From Himantopus leucocephalus (lineage: Eukaryota; Chordata; Aves; Charadriiformes; Recurvirostridae), in contig RSEF01000012.1 of the NCBI GenBank assembly GCA_003993805.1, positions 8,406,119-8,470,118 of the forward strand: a stretch of DNA of 64,000 bases, in the 5' to 3' direction. Below the pieces are notes generated by a model, which saw only the letters and a list, made by a program, of their open reading frames with translations, was not told where the DNA came from and searched no databases. The translations under genes and the position numbers were made by a program. Shown here in pieces: positions 28,503 through 41,698 of the stretch. The first letter of the stretch is position 1. The number at the start of each line of letters is the position of its first letter.

Positions 28503-28640
28503 ATTGAAAATCTACAGGAGCAACTTAGGGACAAAGACAAACAACTAACTAATCTAAAAGACAGAGTGAAGTCATTGCAGACGGATTCTAGTAACACAGA
28601 CACAGCACTAGCAACCTTAGAAGAAGCTCTATCAGAAAAG
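28503..28640 (+). CDS. ERC2: ERC2 exon B (coiled coil, 46 codons)
   Basis: This 138-nt exon is phase 0 at both ends. The acceptor is tttttattttcag ending at 28502 and the donor is gtaatg at 28641. The product starts IENLQEQLRDKDKQL, includes DRVKSLQTDSSNTDTALATL and ends EEALSEK. The SSNTDTALATLEEALSEK form is the ERC2 type; ERC1 has, as I recall, TTNTDTALTTLEEALAEK. It joins exon A without a split codon and leads into exon C (ERIIERLKEQ). The gtaatg donor departs from consensus at +5/+6 and may be moderately weak. The open frame both upstream (from 28452) and downstream (to 28784) is intronic. Confidence 0.94.
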
Positions 28641-31600
28641 GTAATGTTTTCTCATGGAACAGCATTATGTGCTGCTCTTGTGGGTGAAGTGTGTCCAGAA
28701 AATGTCTTTTCAAGTTGCCTGGCACCTGTAACAAAGTCTGTGGGCCTTGTCAGGAAAGCAGGTGGCTTTGTTCAGGTAGGATGAGCAAGAAGTGATTCCC
28801 GGCTGATGAACTGAAAGATGTCCTTTTAAATGGGGATGGAGTAAATGGCCCAGGACGTGGTAAGATTTTCCCTTACTCAATTGGATGATTGGTTGTTCCC
28901 TGAAAGAACTGAAAGGCATGGACACCTGACTTAAAGAAGGTAGAGTTTTGGGTTTTTTTATGACTCCTGTTTGTCCTGTTCTTTGTCTGTTAAGTAGAGC
29001 CTAACTTAAGAGCCAACAGCAAGTGACTGTACCAACTGTTACCTCGGCTTGCTGTTAGCGCTATTGGTTTCCTATGCTTAATTTATAGGAGAAACTGTAT
29101 TTCTTAAAAAAATGAAGAGTTACTTTTTTTTTCTTTAAAACCTATATGCCTTTAATTTGAAAATACCTAGCAGGAGGGATAAATCTGGACCGTTTAATTT
29201 GTGGCAACATTCCTCGCAGTTTCAGTGAGGTCAGGGTTTCTCTTCCCATTAACTTTGAGTACAAGGTGATCCAAGTAAATTTATACGCCAAAAAAATTGG
29301 TACAAGGATCCACTTTTTGCGGCTCACAGATCTTAATATATATCATTCAAATGTGCACAGGTGAGTGCAACTAATTAAAGTATTATGTGCCATTCTGCAG
29401 TGGGTAATCCTAGGAAGGTATTTATGACTCTAGGTGACTTTAAAATGCCACTGTGGGGTTGGCGCTGACACCTAAAATGGTAATGTTAGATTTTTGATTT
29501 CTTTGTATGTTTAATCACCTTACTAACATTTGCTTAGTTAACAACAGTGGAAAAATGTTGGCATTACTAATACCTCTGTGGCTTCATATGGATAAGCTTA
29601 CAGCATTTAGGCAGTGAAGAAAGTACACGCATTTTGTTAATCTTTCACTGCTAATCTGGACACAGTGCTCACCAATTTCACAGCATATTATTAAAAAATG
29701 ACACAAAGTAGTTTATAATCTGTTTTTCCTCCTTGTAAACTGTCTTTTCTGGACTAGTCTACATTGTCACTTTCCCAAAATGCCCATAGAGACAGCTGAG
29801 AGTTTAAAACAGTCCTTTAACCACCGTGGAACTGTTGTCAATGTAGAAAGCAGAGTGAGTGTCACATTGCAAACTTGCCTGTTCTCCTGTGCAACTGAGC
29901 ATGAAGTACATTGTCAAAAGCCAAAGAAATCTTGTATCTCATTTTCTGCCTCAGCTATATCTGCAGCACTTCGGAGAACATGCACTTATGCAATACTTCT
30001 CAGCTGGGGTGATTTGCTAAGTTGCAATCTGTCTTCAATTGCAATGTATTTCTCTGTTGAAAATATTAAATTAATGACAGTTTGCCAGGCTTCATAGTAG
30101 AAGCAGCAAGTTGTGGAGGTATTGAATAGAAGTTGTCTTCTCACTACCAGAAATACAAAAGATTAAGAAGTACTGGGTTAAAACCTAACCCAAATTAGTA
30201 AGTTGCAATTAGTTGTTTTCAAGTCATTTTGAACCAGTACAGTTCTAAAATCTATTGAAATAAATGTAAACTAATAAACAAATGTAAAAGCTTTTATAAT
30301 TTTGAAGAAGTTTTGCACCTATCTGAAAATAAAATATTCTGTTATTCTCAGACATACAAGTTGTAAAATTTCACTAAAGACAGGATGCATTATTTTTGAA
30401 TATCATAGTGAGGATTTGTCCCAGAGTTTGTTTAGAAATTTTGCTATGGAATTGTTGTGTGTATGGTAACTGGAAATGTGACAACACTAGAGACCCTGAG
30501 GGTGTGGAAATTTTGTGTCAAGCTTAATTTGATTGCTGTGATAAAGGTTCAAAGTCTGATAAATGATGCTAGTTTCAATGTTTTGGAAAAGTTGGATCAA
30601 CTTAGATCCTTCTCTGAAATGTGTTTTTGCAGTTCATGTCTATTCATTTGGAATTGCATGAATATATACGAACAGACATTTTTTTAAAAGAATCAGTGTG
30701 ATTACTGGTTTTTCCAAGTAGAATTGATTAGAACTCACATGGGGTCCCTAAGGTTGAATTCTGTACAAAGTAGTCACTTTGGTTACATACAGTCAGCCGA
30801 GAATGGCATCTTTCCTGCAGTGTTTGCAGGCTACTCTGAGACACAGATACAGTGGCTATTATGTGATGTTTTCCTCTGCCACAGAGATTTCTGTCTTTTT
30901 GAAGCTGAGGAAGGCAATGGTATCTTTTTTTTAAGTCAATGCTTTTGAGAAGTGGCGTGAAGCTGAGTTGTGCTATTGTTTCTGGTGACTGTTTAATCGC
31001 TTATGGAGAGACTATTACTTATAAAAGTTAGGTGGCAGTATACAGAGAACTCTATATGTAAGTGATACGGTTATTGTTCTTCAGAAATACTACTTTGTTA
31101 ACCTGAGGAGAAGATACACAGAATTATTAAATAATAGGCTTTTTCTACAAATGAGCTTTATAACTGAGAGTGTCAATTATTTTATGAAATGTCCAAATCA
31201 TTATGCAAGTTAGTGTCTGTGTTAGAATAGGATCATATGGCTTGAATTTTTACAGAAATTTTTCATTTGTTTGAATTTGTGTTATTTTCCTATGACTATT
31301 TTTCTGTATTTTGAGATCTGTAAACTTAAGTAAATTATTAATTAAATCATTAGTATTTGTCCAGTTTCTGAAAAGATACATAACAGTATAGCTCCTACAC
31401 AGATTTAGAGTGGCTGGCAGTCTAGGTGGCAATGTTGATGATGAGCTTTAAAATCGAAAATATCAGTTCTGAAAGATTTAAAATATTGCCCTGTCCTTTA
31501 AGTTCATTGGCTAAATTTGCTAATGAAAGAACCGTGTTACAAAAATTCAACATCGTGATGATTCTCATGGATTTTTTTTTTTTTAAATGTGTGACCAGTC

Positions 31601-34600
31601 TCTGTGTGCTACTGGGGAATGATTAGATTAAAAAAAAAAAAGGAGAAAAGCAACACTGCAGAGTAGAATTAATATAGAAATGTTAATAGAAACAGTACTT
31701 GATCTTAGAGCGTTAGACACAATGAGGAGGAAGTTTCTAAGGTAAAAGTATATCTCTGAATGATTTTGATTGTTGTACAGAGAAATCGTGCACGCTTTCT
31801 TTCCCATTGAAAGTTTCTTGAAGGCCATGCTTTCAAGGGTAGGTTTCTCAATCTGAAGTGTAGTCTCTGGGAGGTACTTTTATGTTGAAAGATGCCAGAA
31901 GGCATCTTCTAGAAGTTCCAAATGAACTATGTCTAGCTTTCTTGTGTCTTCTGGCAGCTAAATACCTTAACAGTTTATGTATGTGTCTCATCCCTGTTTG
32001 TGTCCAGCTTTCAAATTCCAGCTTTCTTATCCCTATTTCTGTCTGCCGTAGTATTCTTAAGACCTACAGACTTTATTGATAGTTATTAATTTTTTCCACT
32101 GCAAATACTGGTAGAAATAGGGAATAGATTTTTGTCCAAATGGGACAAAAAAAGTACCTTTAGTGATAGTTTCTTATTAACAGTCAATATACATACTTTT
32201 ATCAATTTAAATTTGTAATGCTGTCAAGAAAGGATGCTACTTTCATTCAAGAATACCTGATTTCCATTGTTTGTTTGTTTGTTTTCCCCCTAGAAATTAT
32301 AACAAGCCTAGTTTGCAGATATATCATCTCGTTTTATACTCTGAGATTAGGCCAATTCTATAGTTTTTAGAATTGTAATTGAAAAAATAATGGAGAAAAT
32401 ACTCCAAGAGCATCATGGGAAGCTCTTTTAAATAGAAATTAAATTTATTTATACCAGTTTAGTTAACCACAATTCACTAAAATTGAATTTAATTGCTTTC
32501 CTTGGTTTCTATGGGAAGAAATATTAAAACATGATCATGTGATATGAATGAATTGCGAAGCTATTTTTAAAGTCCAAAACTCAAATGTTTGAGCATTCAT
32601 GGTTTTCCTGCATTGTTCTTGAAAATACTGAGATTGAGATTTTTGCCTCTGGATTAGGAAATATGGCTCCTTATTCTTTGTGAAAATAGATTTTTCCAAG
32701 TATGTGCCTCTTATTTTCCTTTTCTTTCATATTTAGTGATCAAGGAGATGGTAAAACTAAATGAGAAATTACTGTTGATATCCTAAAACAGCATAAAAGT
32801 TGAATGAAATGGAATCTTTTTAAGCTTTGTATTTTTCTGGCAATATTGCTGATATAATTTGTTCTCTTGTCAGGAATGAGAAATGAATCAGCACAACTTT
32901 AGTCACTTTTGAGTGCATTTTAGAACTAAACTGGAAAAGGTATTCATTTAATTCCTTACCCCTAAGTTTGGAGCCTCTCCTAGGCACTGAAAATTCTTAA
33001 CAACAATAAAGGTTCCATTGCAATAAACAAAAAATAAGTTCACTCCTATTTAAAAAAAAAGTTTGAAAATCAGAATGTGCAAAACTGCTATCAGCTTCCT
33101 TGATGTTTTAACAAGAAACTTTTCAAAGAATATCTGAGCTCTTGGACTGGCCCAAAGCAGCTCAAGAGGTTGCTTTCATGAAGCTGATATTTATAAAGTT
33201 GGTCCTACTGTAGCAGCATACAGCCGATAAGCAACTGAGTATGTCTGATAATAGAGCTATATGCTGTGGCAATTCAGTTCCTGCTCCTGTGATAAAGTGC
33301 AAATAGATTAGACCTGTGAGGTCCTAGATTAGTGCATAAGGAAAGCTCGCCAATGCAAATAAGACTGAAACAAGAACGCATTGTTGGGATTTATGCACGT
33401 TAGCTGTTAATCAAGTCAAACATGGTATATTAGGGCCTTTTTACACATTTTTGACATCTAGCCTTATGCAGCTGACACTTAAATTAGTTGTCTTTTGTGA
33501 TTGACTGAGAAAAAATTTATACTGTTCATTAATAAGATGAAATAGTATTATGTTTAATTTGTTATAGAAGAAAAAAAATCATTTAGGTAAATAAATCTTC
33601 GAGAAGGAATTGGTATAAAACTACATCTGAATATAACTAGGTGGATTCTGAGCGGTTATTAAACTATTCCACTTCGTGGATGATGGCATCTTAATGTTAA
33701 TATTCAAGGGATTAAGAATATATACTACTTGTTACTAGGACTAAACTTCAAGTTATGTAGTATCCCGTATCATCCCCTTCTCGCATAATCTATGTAGCAA
33801 AAGCCAGCTAGTAGTAATTTTTTTTAAAAATAAACAAGTACAATTGCTCGTTTGTCACTTGTGTAATACGCAACAATGTTGCTGTTGAAGGACCTTCATT
33901 CTGTATGACATTTCTACCTGAAATCCTGCCAGGTATGAGTCAAAGGGAGATTTTGTCATTGGGCTGAATGAAGCCAGGAGTCGACAACATCTGCAGTGCC
34001 AGGGGGCTCAGCGCATAGACAGTTGATACTGTCTTGGGAACAGACTGAACAACATGTAGCCTACTACCTTTAGTTTGGGCCATATCTTTTTTACTACATG
34101 CTAAGTGGAATGTAGTATGCCATCAATGTGTATTTCTTTCTGAATGAAATAAGTAGGGATATGAGGTTTATATGAGTAGTCAACACTGTTTTCTGTGCAG
34201 ATTCTTACAGTAGCGCTGATTTGGTAATACGTGTGTTCAGTTAGCTAGATTGTGAAAGGGAGTCCCTGATGTCAGTCCCTGATGCTGGATGCAAAATGGA
34301 AGTAGCACTGTAGACTTCTAGCCCTTTGAAACGGCTTTCCTTAGGAACCGAGTAGCAAATAACTATATCAATAGTGTTACTACAAGATTATTCAGTATAA
34401 TGCTGATTATTTTTCAATGTCTGAAGGATTCAAAATACTTTTATTTACAAACTTAAATCTAACTACTTATTTGGTAAAGATCTTTATCTAACTGTATAAA
34501 ACCTTCTAATAATATTTAACATGAATTTTACTAATACATATAATTACATTATAAAATACTCCATGTGATGCATTTTTAAAAATGTTGACAATTAGTGAAA

Positions 34601-35567
34601 GAAATTATTACAGCTGGAAGCCAATATTATATAACTGGAAGAAAAAAAATTAATTTATCAGAGGAACGTAAATGTTTGAAATGGCTCTATAAGAAATATA
34701 TTTGAAATATATCACATATTTTGCACTTAAGCCTTGTTTCACATTCAATAATTGACTAGTTATATAGCAAGCATTTATGAAGATTAATACCGCACGCCTG
34801 CTTTTGATACTTGATCTTAATATCTCATGTTACATAATAAAATATGTTGCACTATAGCTTACATTTGCTGTATAAACATAAAGCAAAAGTAAGTTAATTT
34901 TTTAATATTTAAAATAAAAATATGAAAATTAAGATTTAAATTAAAATTCTAATATGCTTAATTGCACTTACACAATTAGCTCTCTAATAAGCAACTACAA
35001 ACATTAGAGACATTCCAAATAAGTAAAGATCAATATGAGAAGCTGAATTTTTCTGTTTCTTGACTTGTCATTTAAATATTTTCAGGGAAGTGCATAACCC
35101 ATTAAAGTCAAATTGATTTCAGTGTAGCCAAGTTTTAAATCAGTAATTTAAAATAATAAAATATTTATTCAGTTCATACAGAAATTGATTATCAGTTTTA
35201 GACTTTATACATGCAGATAATATGGCATTTAAATGACCTAAGAGTTAATAAATGGGAGATCTTCAACAGATGTGTAGTGAAAGGCAGAGGTATAAAAGCT
35301 GAAGATACAAGGGGACACTTACGGAAAACTTCCCAGTTTTCTGAAAACACTGTGTGTTCCATTTTCGAGTAATTAGTTTCCTTTCCCGTATGAAGGGAGG
35401 AACAGACAAGAAGCGGAGGCAATGGACAGTTGTCAGCAGAGTTGCTGATGCCGTCAGTGTTACAAAGGGATGAATTGTGAAAATGGGGGGAGAGAGACTG
35501 AACAGAAGAGAAACAACCAGTGGTTGAGGTACAGAATCTCGAAAACGTTTCTGTCTCTGCCTATTCC

Positions 35568-35710
35568 ACAGAGCCAATGAGACTGGAAAAGACCTCTGGA
35601 GATTATCTAGTCCAACCCAGCTGCTCAAAGCAGGGTCAACTAGAGCAATTTGCTCAGGATCCTGTCCAGCTGGGTTTTGAATATCTCCAAGGTTGAAGAC
35701 TGCCGGGATG
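35568..35710 (-). mobile_element. CR1 3'-end fragment, antisense, older subfamily
   Basis: About 140 bp read as the reverse complement of a CR1 3' region: gactggaaaagacctctgga, gattatctagtccaaccca, gctgctcaaagcagggtcaa, ctagagcaatttgctcagga and ttgaatatctccaagg. The wording differs from the element at 12.9 kb and fits an older CR1 subfamily. It lies inside the longest open frame of the window (minus strand) and explains part of it. Confidence 0.85.
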
Positions 35711-36095
35711 AAAACAACAGCCTTGTGTTTAGGTTCTTTTCTATGCATATAAGTGTTGACAGTTGGCTTTTTGCAAAAGATAACTTGAACTTTAAAAAGC
35801 ACAGAAGCAATCTTCAAAAGATCCTCTAGGACTTGGAGGAACATCATACCTAGTGTATGGAGAAAATGAATGAATAACCAGGATTGTCTGAACAATATAT
35901 GCTTTTTAAAAAGTGCTGTTACTGCTTAATGTAACTTTGATAATGAATTAATTTTTTTCTTTCGTTATAATGACTGAGTTTATTACAAATCAGAATGGGA
36001 TGTACACCTGCTGAAATGTTGCTTGCATTATAATGTTTGTTGATATATAATAACCACAGCTGAGAGTATATTGATATGGGCAAAGGTAAACTTCA

Positions 36096-36180
36096 TGTAT
36101 ATGTGTAGTGTGTGTATATATACGTGTCTGCGTATATGTATCTTTATATCTCCAGTGTATGTGTTTGTATATATATATAT
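36096..36180. repeat. TG/TA alternating microsatellite
   Basis: Mixed (TG)n and (TA)n with interruptions, ending in tttgtatatatatatatgg. Confidence 0.85.
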
Positions 36181-37409
36181 GGCAGTATAAGGAATCATGG
36201 ACAGAGGGATTTAGCATGAGATTTTCCTCTTTCTAATAATATTAGGCTTCCATCAGTCCTGTCCAGTTCTATGAAATAATATTTTAAGTATTGATCCCAA
36301 TCTTAAATTCCTTCTTGGAGATTTCAAGCGTAAGTACAAAAGGACTTGAATAAGATCCGTGAGCATTCTGATGGTTCCACCTGAGCCATGCCACTGGTAG
36401 TGTAGAACTTAGGACGTAGTTTTTTCCAATGTAGGTGTAACTTCCCTAAATGATGTTGCTTCTACTGCCCCCTGACTAGCACTTCCAAAATCATACTAGT
36501 AGTTCCCCTGATACTCTGCTTAAATTGACCTATTCCCAATCCAAATGCATTTCAGGTGGCTATTTTATTTTACTCTAAATATTACTCTCTGATTACTATT
36601 TGCATCCTTCACGTATTGGTAGAATGTCATTTTGAAGAATGTAAGCAAAGCTTAACAAAACCATACTACCGCATCTGCTTTTTACATTTCACCCTTTGAC
36701 TTCATCACCCAATCCTTGACTGGTGATTTTCAGCAATCCTTAATTATAGTAACCAGAAGTCAGCAAAATATTTTAAAATGTGGTTGAGTTTAAATGTGTG
36801 CAGGGCTGCTGTTAATTAGATGGAGAAAAATCTTCCTTTGGATATCTTAAATTGTATTGAGGTACTTTTTCTGTGTCTTGGACAACTTTTGTCCTTTCAA
36901 AATATAATACATGTAAACTGTAAGTTGCTGATAGTTAGCAAGTGATTGATTTCTAATTAGGTTTGGAACCTTCAAAACTTCTTGCAAGCACTATAGAGGC
37001 TACTAGCTTTTAAAAAACATAACCGAATTCAAGCTGAGTAAACCAGGCATGCCTCTGTTTTAAACTTTTATTCAAGACCTCAGTCACTTACAAATACAGG
37101 AAATATGTTACTGACGTGAATATCTTTCCATATCTATCACAAGACTAAACATATTCTTATCAGTACAGATATTTAATCAAGTTTCTGTACTATGTTATGC
37201 TTAGTGTTATGCAAGTGTTTAAAACCTTGATCTGATGCTTTTGAAACCAGGGTGGAATCTTGCATTGACTTTAATACCATAAACTCAGTCATCCTCTGCT
37301 TCCGAAGGTTGATTTTTTTCTAAGTGAAACTTAATGTAAAGCCAATTTATTCTGTCTTTTCTTAAAATGATTCTCAACTTTTCTATTTTGCAATTCTTTC
37401 CTTTGTTAG

Positions 37410-37550
37410 GAAAGAATAATAGAACGCTTGAAGGAGCAAAGGGAGCGAGATGACAGAGAAAGACTTGAAGAAATTGAATCTTATAAAAAAGAAAACAAAG
37501 ACCTGAAGGAGAAAGTTAATGCTTTACAAGCTGAACTGACAGAAAAAGAG
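37410..37550 (+). CDS. ERC2: ERC2 exon C (coiled coil, 47 codons)
   Basis: This 141-nt exon is phase 0 at both ends. The acceptor is caattctttcctttgttag ending at 37409 and the donor is gtcagt at 37551. The product starts ERIIERLKEQRERDDRERL, includes EIESYKKENKDLKEK and ends VNALQAELTEKE. The ERIIERLKEQRERDDRER stretch is the ERC2 form (ERC1 has ERTIERLKEQRDRDEREK from memory). The exon is short and was found by reading for the continuation of exon B and the start of exon D. It lies only 556 bp upstream of exon D, by far the shortest intron here. Confidence 0.94.
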
Positions 37551-38106
37551 GTCAGTCTTTTCAGTAAAATCTATGTTCTTCTATCTATGTCATTATGATG
37601 AAAGAAAGTGCATAAGGATTACTCTTGAATCATTTTAAGTACTGAAAGTCTGCCACTTCAGTGGTCAGCTTCTGAACTGCTGTTTTCTTAAGCATTCTTC
37701 ATAGTTCTCACTTCTGTACATAAAATATCACTTCAGTTTTTGCATAGTCGTGTGTCATTTTCTCTACGTTTTCTTTTACGGAAGCCTCCAGGAGGCTGAA
37801 ATATTCCATTGTTACTCCTGTTTTCATTTGTCTGTTAGAGCAATAGACTTCCAAGTAATTGTACCTCCAGAATATAATGCCAACTTGTCTGCATTATGAA
37901 TGTTTCTATGTTTCACTGCATGCCAGCTCCTGTGATTCCAAATGGTTGTATTCTCAAAATGGTGTCTTTTGCTATCAATACTTATCTTTGTGTCAACTCT
38001 TTTTGGGGAAGGGGTGGGGGAACAGGATCCAAGTGATTACTAAGTTGGCAATAAGTTAGTGTCCTGGTGGCTAGGAATTAACTTTTTACTCTTGGTCATT
38101 TTTCAG
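37551..38106 (+). other. ERC2: 556 bp intron between exons C and D
   Basis: A short intron bounded by gtcagt and tttttcag. It has ordinary AT-rich sequence with no repeat or embedded gene; an open frame at 37859-38059 has no protein-like features. Confidence 0.88.
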
Positions 38107-38247
38107 TCTAGTTTAATCGATCTCAAAGAACATGCATCTTCATTGGCATCAGCAGGGCTGAAAAGAGACTCCAAACTTAAGTCTTTAGAAATAGCCATAG
38201 AACAAAAGAAAGAAGAGTGTAGTAAGTTGGAAGCACAGTTGAAAAAG
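38107..38247 (+). CDS. ERC2: ERC2 exon D (coiled coil, 47 codons)
   Basis: This 141-nt exon is phase 0 at both ends. The acceptor is cttggtcatttttcag ending at 38106 and the donor is gtaagt, a consensus donor, at 38248. The product starts SSLIDLKEHASSLASAGLK, continues DSKLKSLEIAIEQKKEEC and ends SKLEAQLKK. LKEHASSLAS is one of the best conserved blocks of the ELKS/CAST family. The frame continues either directly into exon F (AHEAEEEAR) or, if included, through microexon E (QAEQLF). The apparent ORF start at 38059 is intronic. Confidence 0.94.
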
Positions 38248-41200
38248 GTAAGTTCCATCTTAAAACAAACAAACAACAACAATCAGAAAAACATCCCACC
38301 CCCTCATTTTGAAAAGATTAGCTTGTTTACTCTTCCAGAGTAAATCTGAAATCTACCCATCTTATTCTGTTTGCTGATGCTTGCATCAAATACTGCTAAC
38401 TTTTTCTTAAGAGGCTTATACCAAAGCCACTAGTAAGCCTCAGAAGTTATCCTGAATACCTATATGAGGGAATTCTGAGAAGCTGCTACAAATAGGTGAA
38501 CTGTGAGCAGGACATTGGAGGGAAAGTAGAAGGGCAGGAAGAAATTATCAAACCAGCAATTTGTACGTATATGCATTTATACTATTAGAAGTAGACTGAA
38601 ATGTGTGTAACGTGGGAAAAAATTAAAGGCTCGTCCAAGAAATGCTGTACTTCCTAATAAAAAAAAAATCTGCTTCCAAAATGGAAACTCTAGCTAGGGT
38701 TTATTTTAGATTTTTTTTTTTTTGGCTTTGTTGGTGAATAAGTGTTTGTGATAATTAAGCAAAATAATGCATAGTTTATCTCAGCTAGCGATTCAGTATT
38801 TCTATTCAGCAAGTAGTGGAAGCAAACATTTAAAGGTAAACATACAAATCCTATATTTTATAACATGGTTTTATTCAAATTGATGCATTAAAATAGTTTT
38901 TGTTTAAGTGATTTGCAAGTTTGTTGATGCCTTTTCTACCATACATTGTTTCTTTGACCTTTTTCTGTGTCATTTGGTAATGTCTGCTCTCATTGTTCGA
39001 ACACCAATCTCATGACGTATTTGATGGATTTAGGCATTATGTTTGCCTTCTGCAATTCATGACTAAGTGTATGTTAAACATTAGGTTTTTTATATTGATA
39101 TCTAATGGTCCATTTTCTAGGAAAGAACATTTATTTGTTCTATGAAAGTTACCACCGTTAGGATAATATTGTGCCACTCTTTTAACCCAGGTCGAGTAGT
39201 ATCCTGCTCTGTGTTTAAGCAGTGTTTCAATAGCCTTACTTGTGAAGAAGGTATTGCAAAGTATAAAGGATACCAGAGTGTAAACCTTATACCTATATTA
39301 TTTTTTAATTCAGAATTAATATGTGCATTTAGGTGCCTGTGTTACATGTTTAGTTGTGGAGAGGAAGGAAGGGAATATTTTTCAATAAATATAGACAAAA
39401 GCTTTTAATGGAAACACAGCTACTTTAAATGGTTGGGAGCTCATAAATGCTATTGATGTCAGAATTAAAGTATCCAAAGAAGCTGTTTCCCTGGAAGTCC
39501 TTTATTTTGTTTTCTTTTGTTAGAAAATGTGTTTGTTTACTTTGCGCTTCACTACAAACTATACTTCATTGCAATCTGAAATACCTTATTTTCTTCATTT
39601 AAAAAAATAGTTAAACAAACCCTAAAAGCACAGATCACTTTAAAAAAAATCCTCCTGAAGGACTTGAAATCCTAAGTCAATCTTTTATGACTGTACATAT
39701 AAACACATCATACAGTCATGGAAAAATAAGCACTTATAAAAGTCAGAGAGTGTCTGGGACGTCTTTCATATAAAAAGGGAGTATGTTCCTTGTGTATAAA
39801 TACAAAGGATTATTAAATGAAAGTTGAAAACATAATAGTTTTATTATATCATAAATACAGCATAAAGCCCCAATGGAAATTCACCCACCATTTGTAGGAG
39901 ACCAGGTATTTCCACAATAAAATGTAGTTACAGCCTTCTTTGTGGGCACATGGAGTTGAACAGAAACAGTGACTGTTAATGATAGTAGACTCCAAACAGT
40001 AATTTTCAATTCACATTTTCTCTAATAAAATACTTTATGTTCAAACCTGTAAATATCCTGTGTTAAAATGTAATTGGTCTCCAGAAATCTACCTTCACCT
40101 TGTTTTCACTCCTTAGGAAACTAACTGAAACAGAAATCTGGGTTATTCTTGCATACGCCTGCATTAGAGTAGGAGGGAACATCAACATAGTTCGGAGTAA
40201 ATTAACCTGCATGTCCCATAAGTGTGCTTACATATGAACATTAACCACTACAGAAGCTGAAAGGAACGGGCACAGTTTATATCTCTTTTTCAAAAGTGAC
40301 TCCAAAGGGCTGTCTGTTATTTTGAGAAACTTGAATCAGCTTACACATGACTCCTCCCTCTAAAAATATCATAGAGAAAGCACTTTTCATTATGGTATTG
40401 TAAAATCATCATAGTTTAATATCGATTTATATGTTTTAACAAATTACACTAATAAATATGAAGATAGTATTCTGTGCACCTTTGCTAGGAGTTAGTTTTC
40501 CATGAGCACTCATGGTAATAAGTACTATGCCTGAAAGAAAACATGTACAAGGGGCAAGTCCGAACAAAATCTGTACTTTTTTAAAAATTATTTTTAAAGT
40601 TTCTCTTTTCTTGTTTCCTCTCCTTCCTGTTTTTGGAGAGAATAAGATTCGTTTATTGATAATAAAGATGGTTTTGATTGGGTCTGATTAGATCCAAATA
40701 TTTTTCAGTATTACATAACTGGCTTTGTTTGCATTTCAGCAGGAGAAAACATGCTGATTCTAAACCCACTATTTTAATTTTATAGAGTAGACACATTTCA
40801 AAAAGTAATAAATAGGATATTCATAAAGAGTAATTATTCATGTGACTGTGCTGTTTTTTGGTACACAAAATAATGTTTAAACCATAGACATGCTTATTAC
40901 ACTTTTTGTGACAAAGATCATGGATTGACATTCATAAAATTAAAAAAAAATTCATAAACCCCAGAAGAATGTTCAATGCCTTTTTTGCCAAAATTCCACA
41001 GACTTTTTATTGACTTACTTTGTATTGCTACTAGTGAAAGAACAGCAGGAATTACCTAATAGGTAGCTAAGTGTTTTTTATATATATGTGCGTGTGTGTA
41101 TATATATATAATCTTATTATCCACTCTAGAATTTCCTCCTTTTGTTGTTTTCCATTATCTTAAATTTACTTGCTTACTGACATATTTGCAGTTGCTAAAG

Positions 41201-41698
41201 TACTTTTTGCCAAGCTGTACTGTTCGAAAGTCATTCTGCATAGAAAATTCAGTCTTGTGTTAAACAAAAACAAAGTAATAAATTTAATGATACAATTTAA
41301 TTAATCTTTTATTATTACCATCTTTGAAGCTTTGGTGATAAATTGCAGCCTCAGCCAAAAGCACTTCTCATGATTCATTGCTTGAGACCAGCACTTAATG
41401 TATCATCAAAAGTGGACACCTTTCTTTATTTCATGTGTTATTTAACTTGAGAAAGGGAAAGTAACACAAACCTTAAATTTCTTACTCCAGCTATTCTTTT
41501 TTAGGAGCCAAAGTCAACATTTATGTTTCCTCAGTGCCTCTCACTTTCACCAAGGAATGTTTAGAATCTTAAATTTCTACATTTTTATGACAAGTTCTTC
41601 TGTGCAAATGCATTGGTTTTGTTGAGCTAATGCTGTTTTCCTGGATCTTTCCTTCTTTTCCTGTCTGTGCTTCACTCCCTTCCAACTTTGCAATGTAG
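38248..41698 (+). other. ERC2: 3.5 kb intron between exon D and microexon E
   Basis: The intron is bounded by gtaagt at 38248 and gcaatgtag at 41698. It holds A/T homopolymers (for example near 38,660 and 38,711) and a TA/TG microsatellite at 41,079-41,111. No CR1 fragment was seen. The last roughly 60 bases form the long pyrimidine tract of microexon E. Confidence 0.8.
41079..41111. repeat. TA/TG microsatellite
   Basis: Reads tatatatatgtgcgtgtgtg then tatatatatata, about 590 bp upstream of microexon E. Confidence 0.85.

Larger units (their letters stand above)
28641..37409 (+). other. ERC2: 8.8 kb intron between exons B and C
   Basis: The intron is bounded by gtaatg at 28641 and tttgttag at 37409. 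It contains an antisense CR1 3' fragment (35.57-35.71 kb), a TG/TA microsatellite (36.10-36.18 kb), and a strongly AT-rich block (about 34.43-35.20 kb). At about 33.08-33.52 kb there is a stretch of balanced composition with an octamer motif and an E-box that could be a conserved noncoding element. The longest ORF of the window (35263-35895, minus) lies here but overlaps the CR1 and is not believed to be a gene. Confidence 0.85.

Noticed and set aside
28452..28784. 110-aa open frame covering exon B
   Set aside because: Only 28,503-28,640 is exonic; the N- and C-terminal extensions cross the splice sites and are intron read-through.
35263..35895. 210-aa open frame on the minus strand, the longest in the window
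   Set aside because: It overlaps the antisense CR1 fragment at 35.57-35.71 kb, shows no domain or signal I recognise, and has low-complexity composition. Chance extension through repeat-derived sequence explains it.
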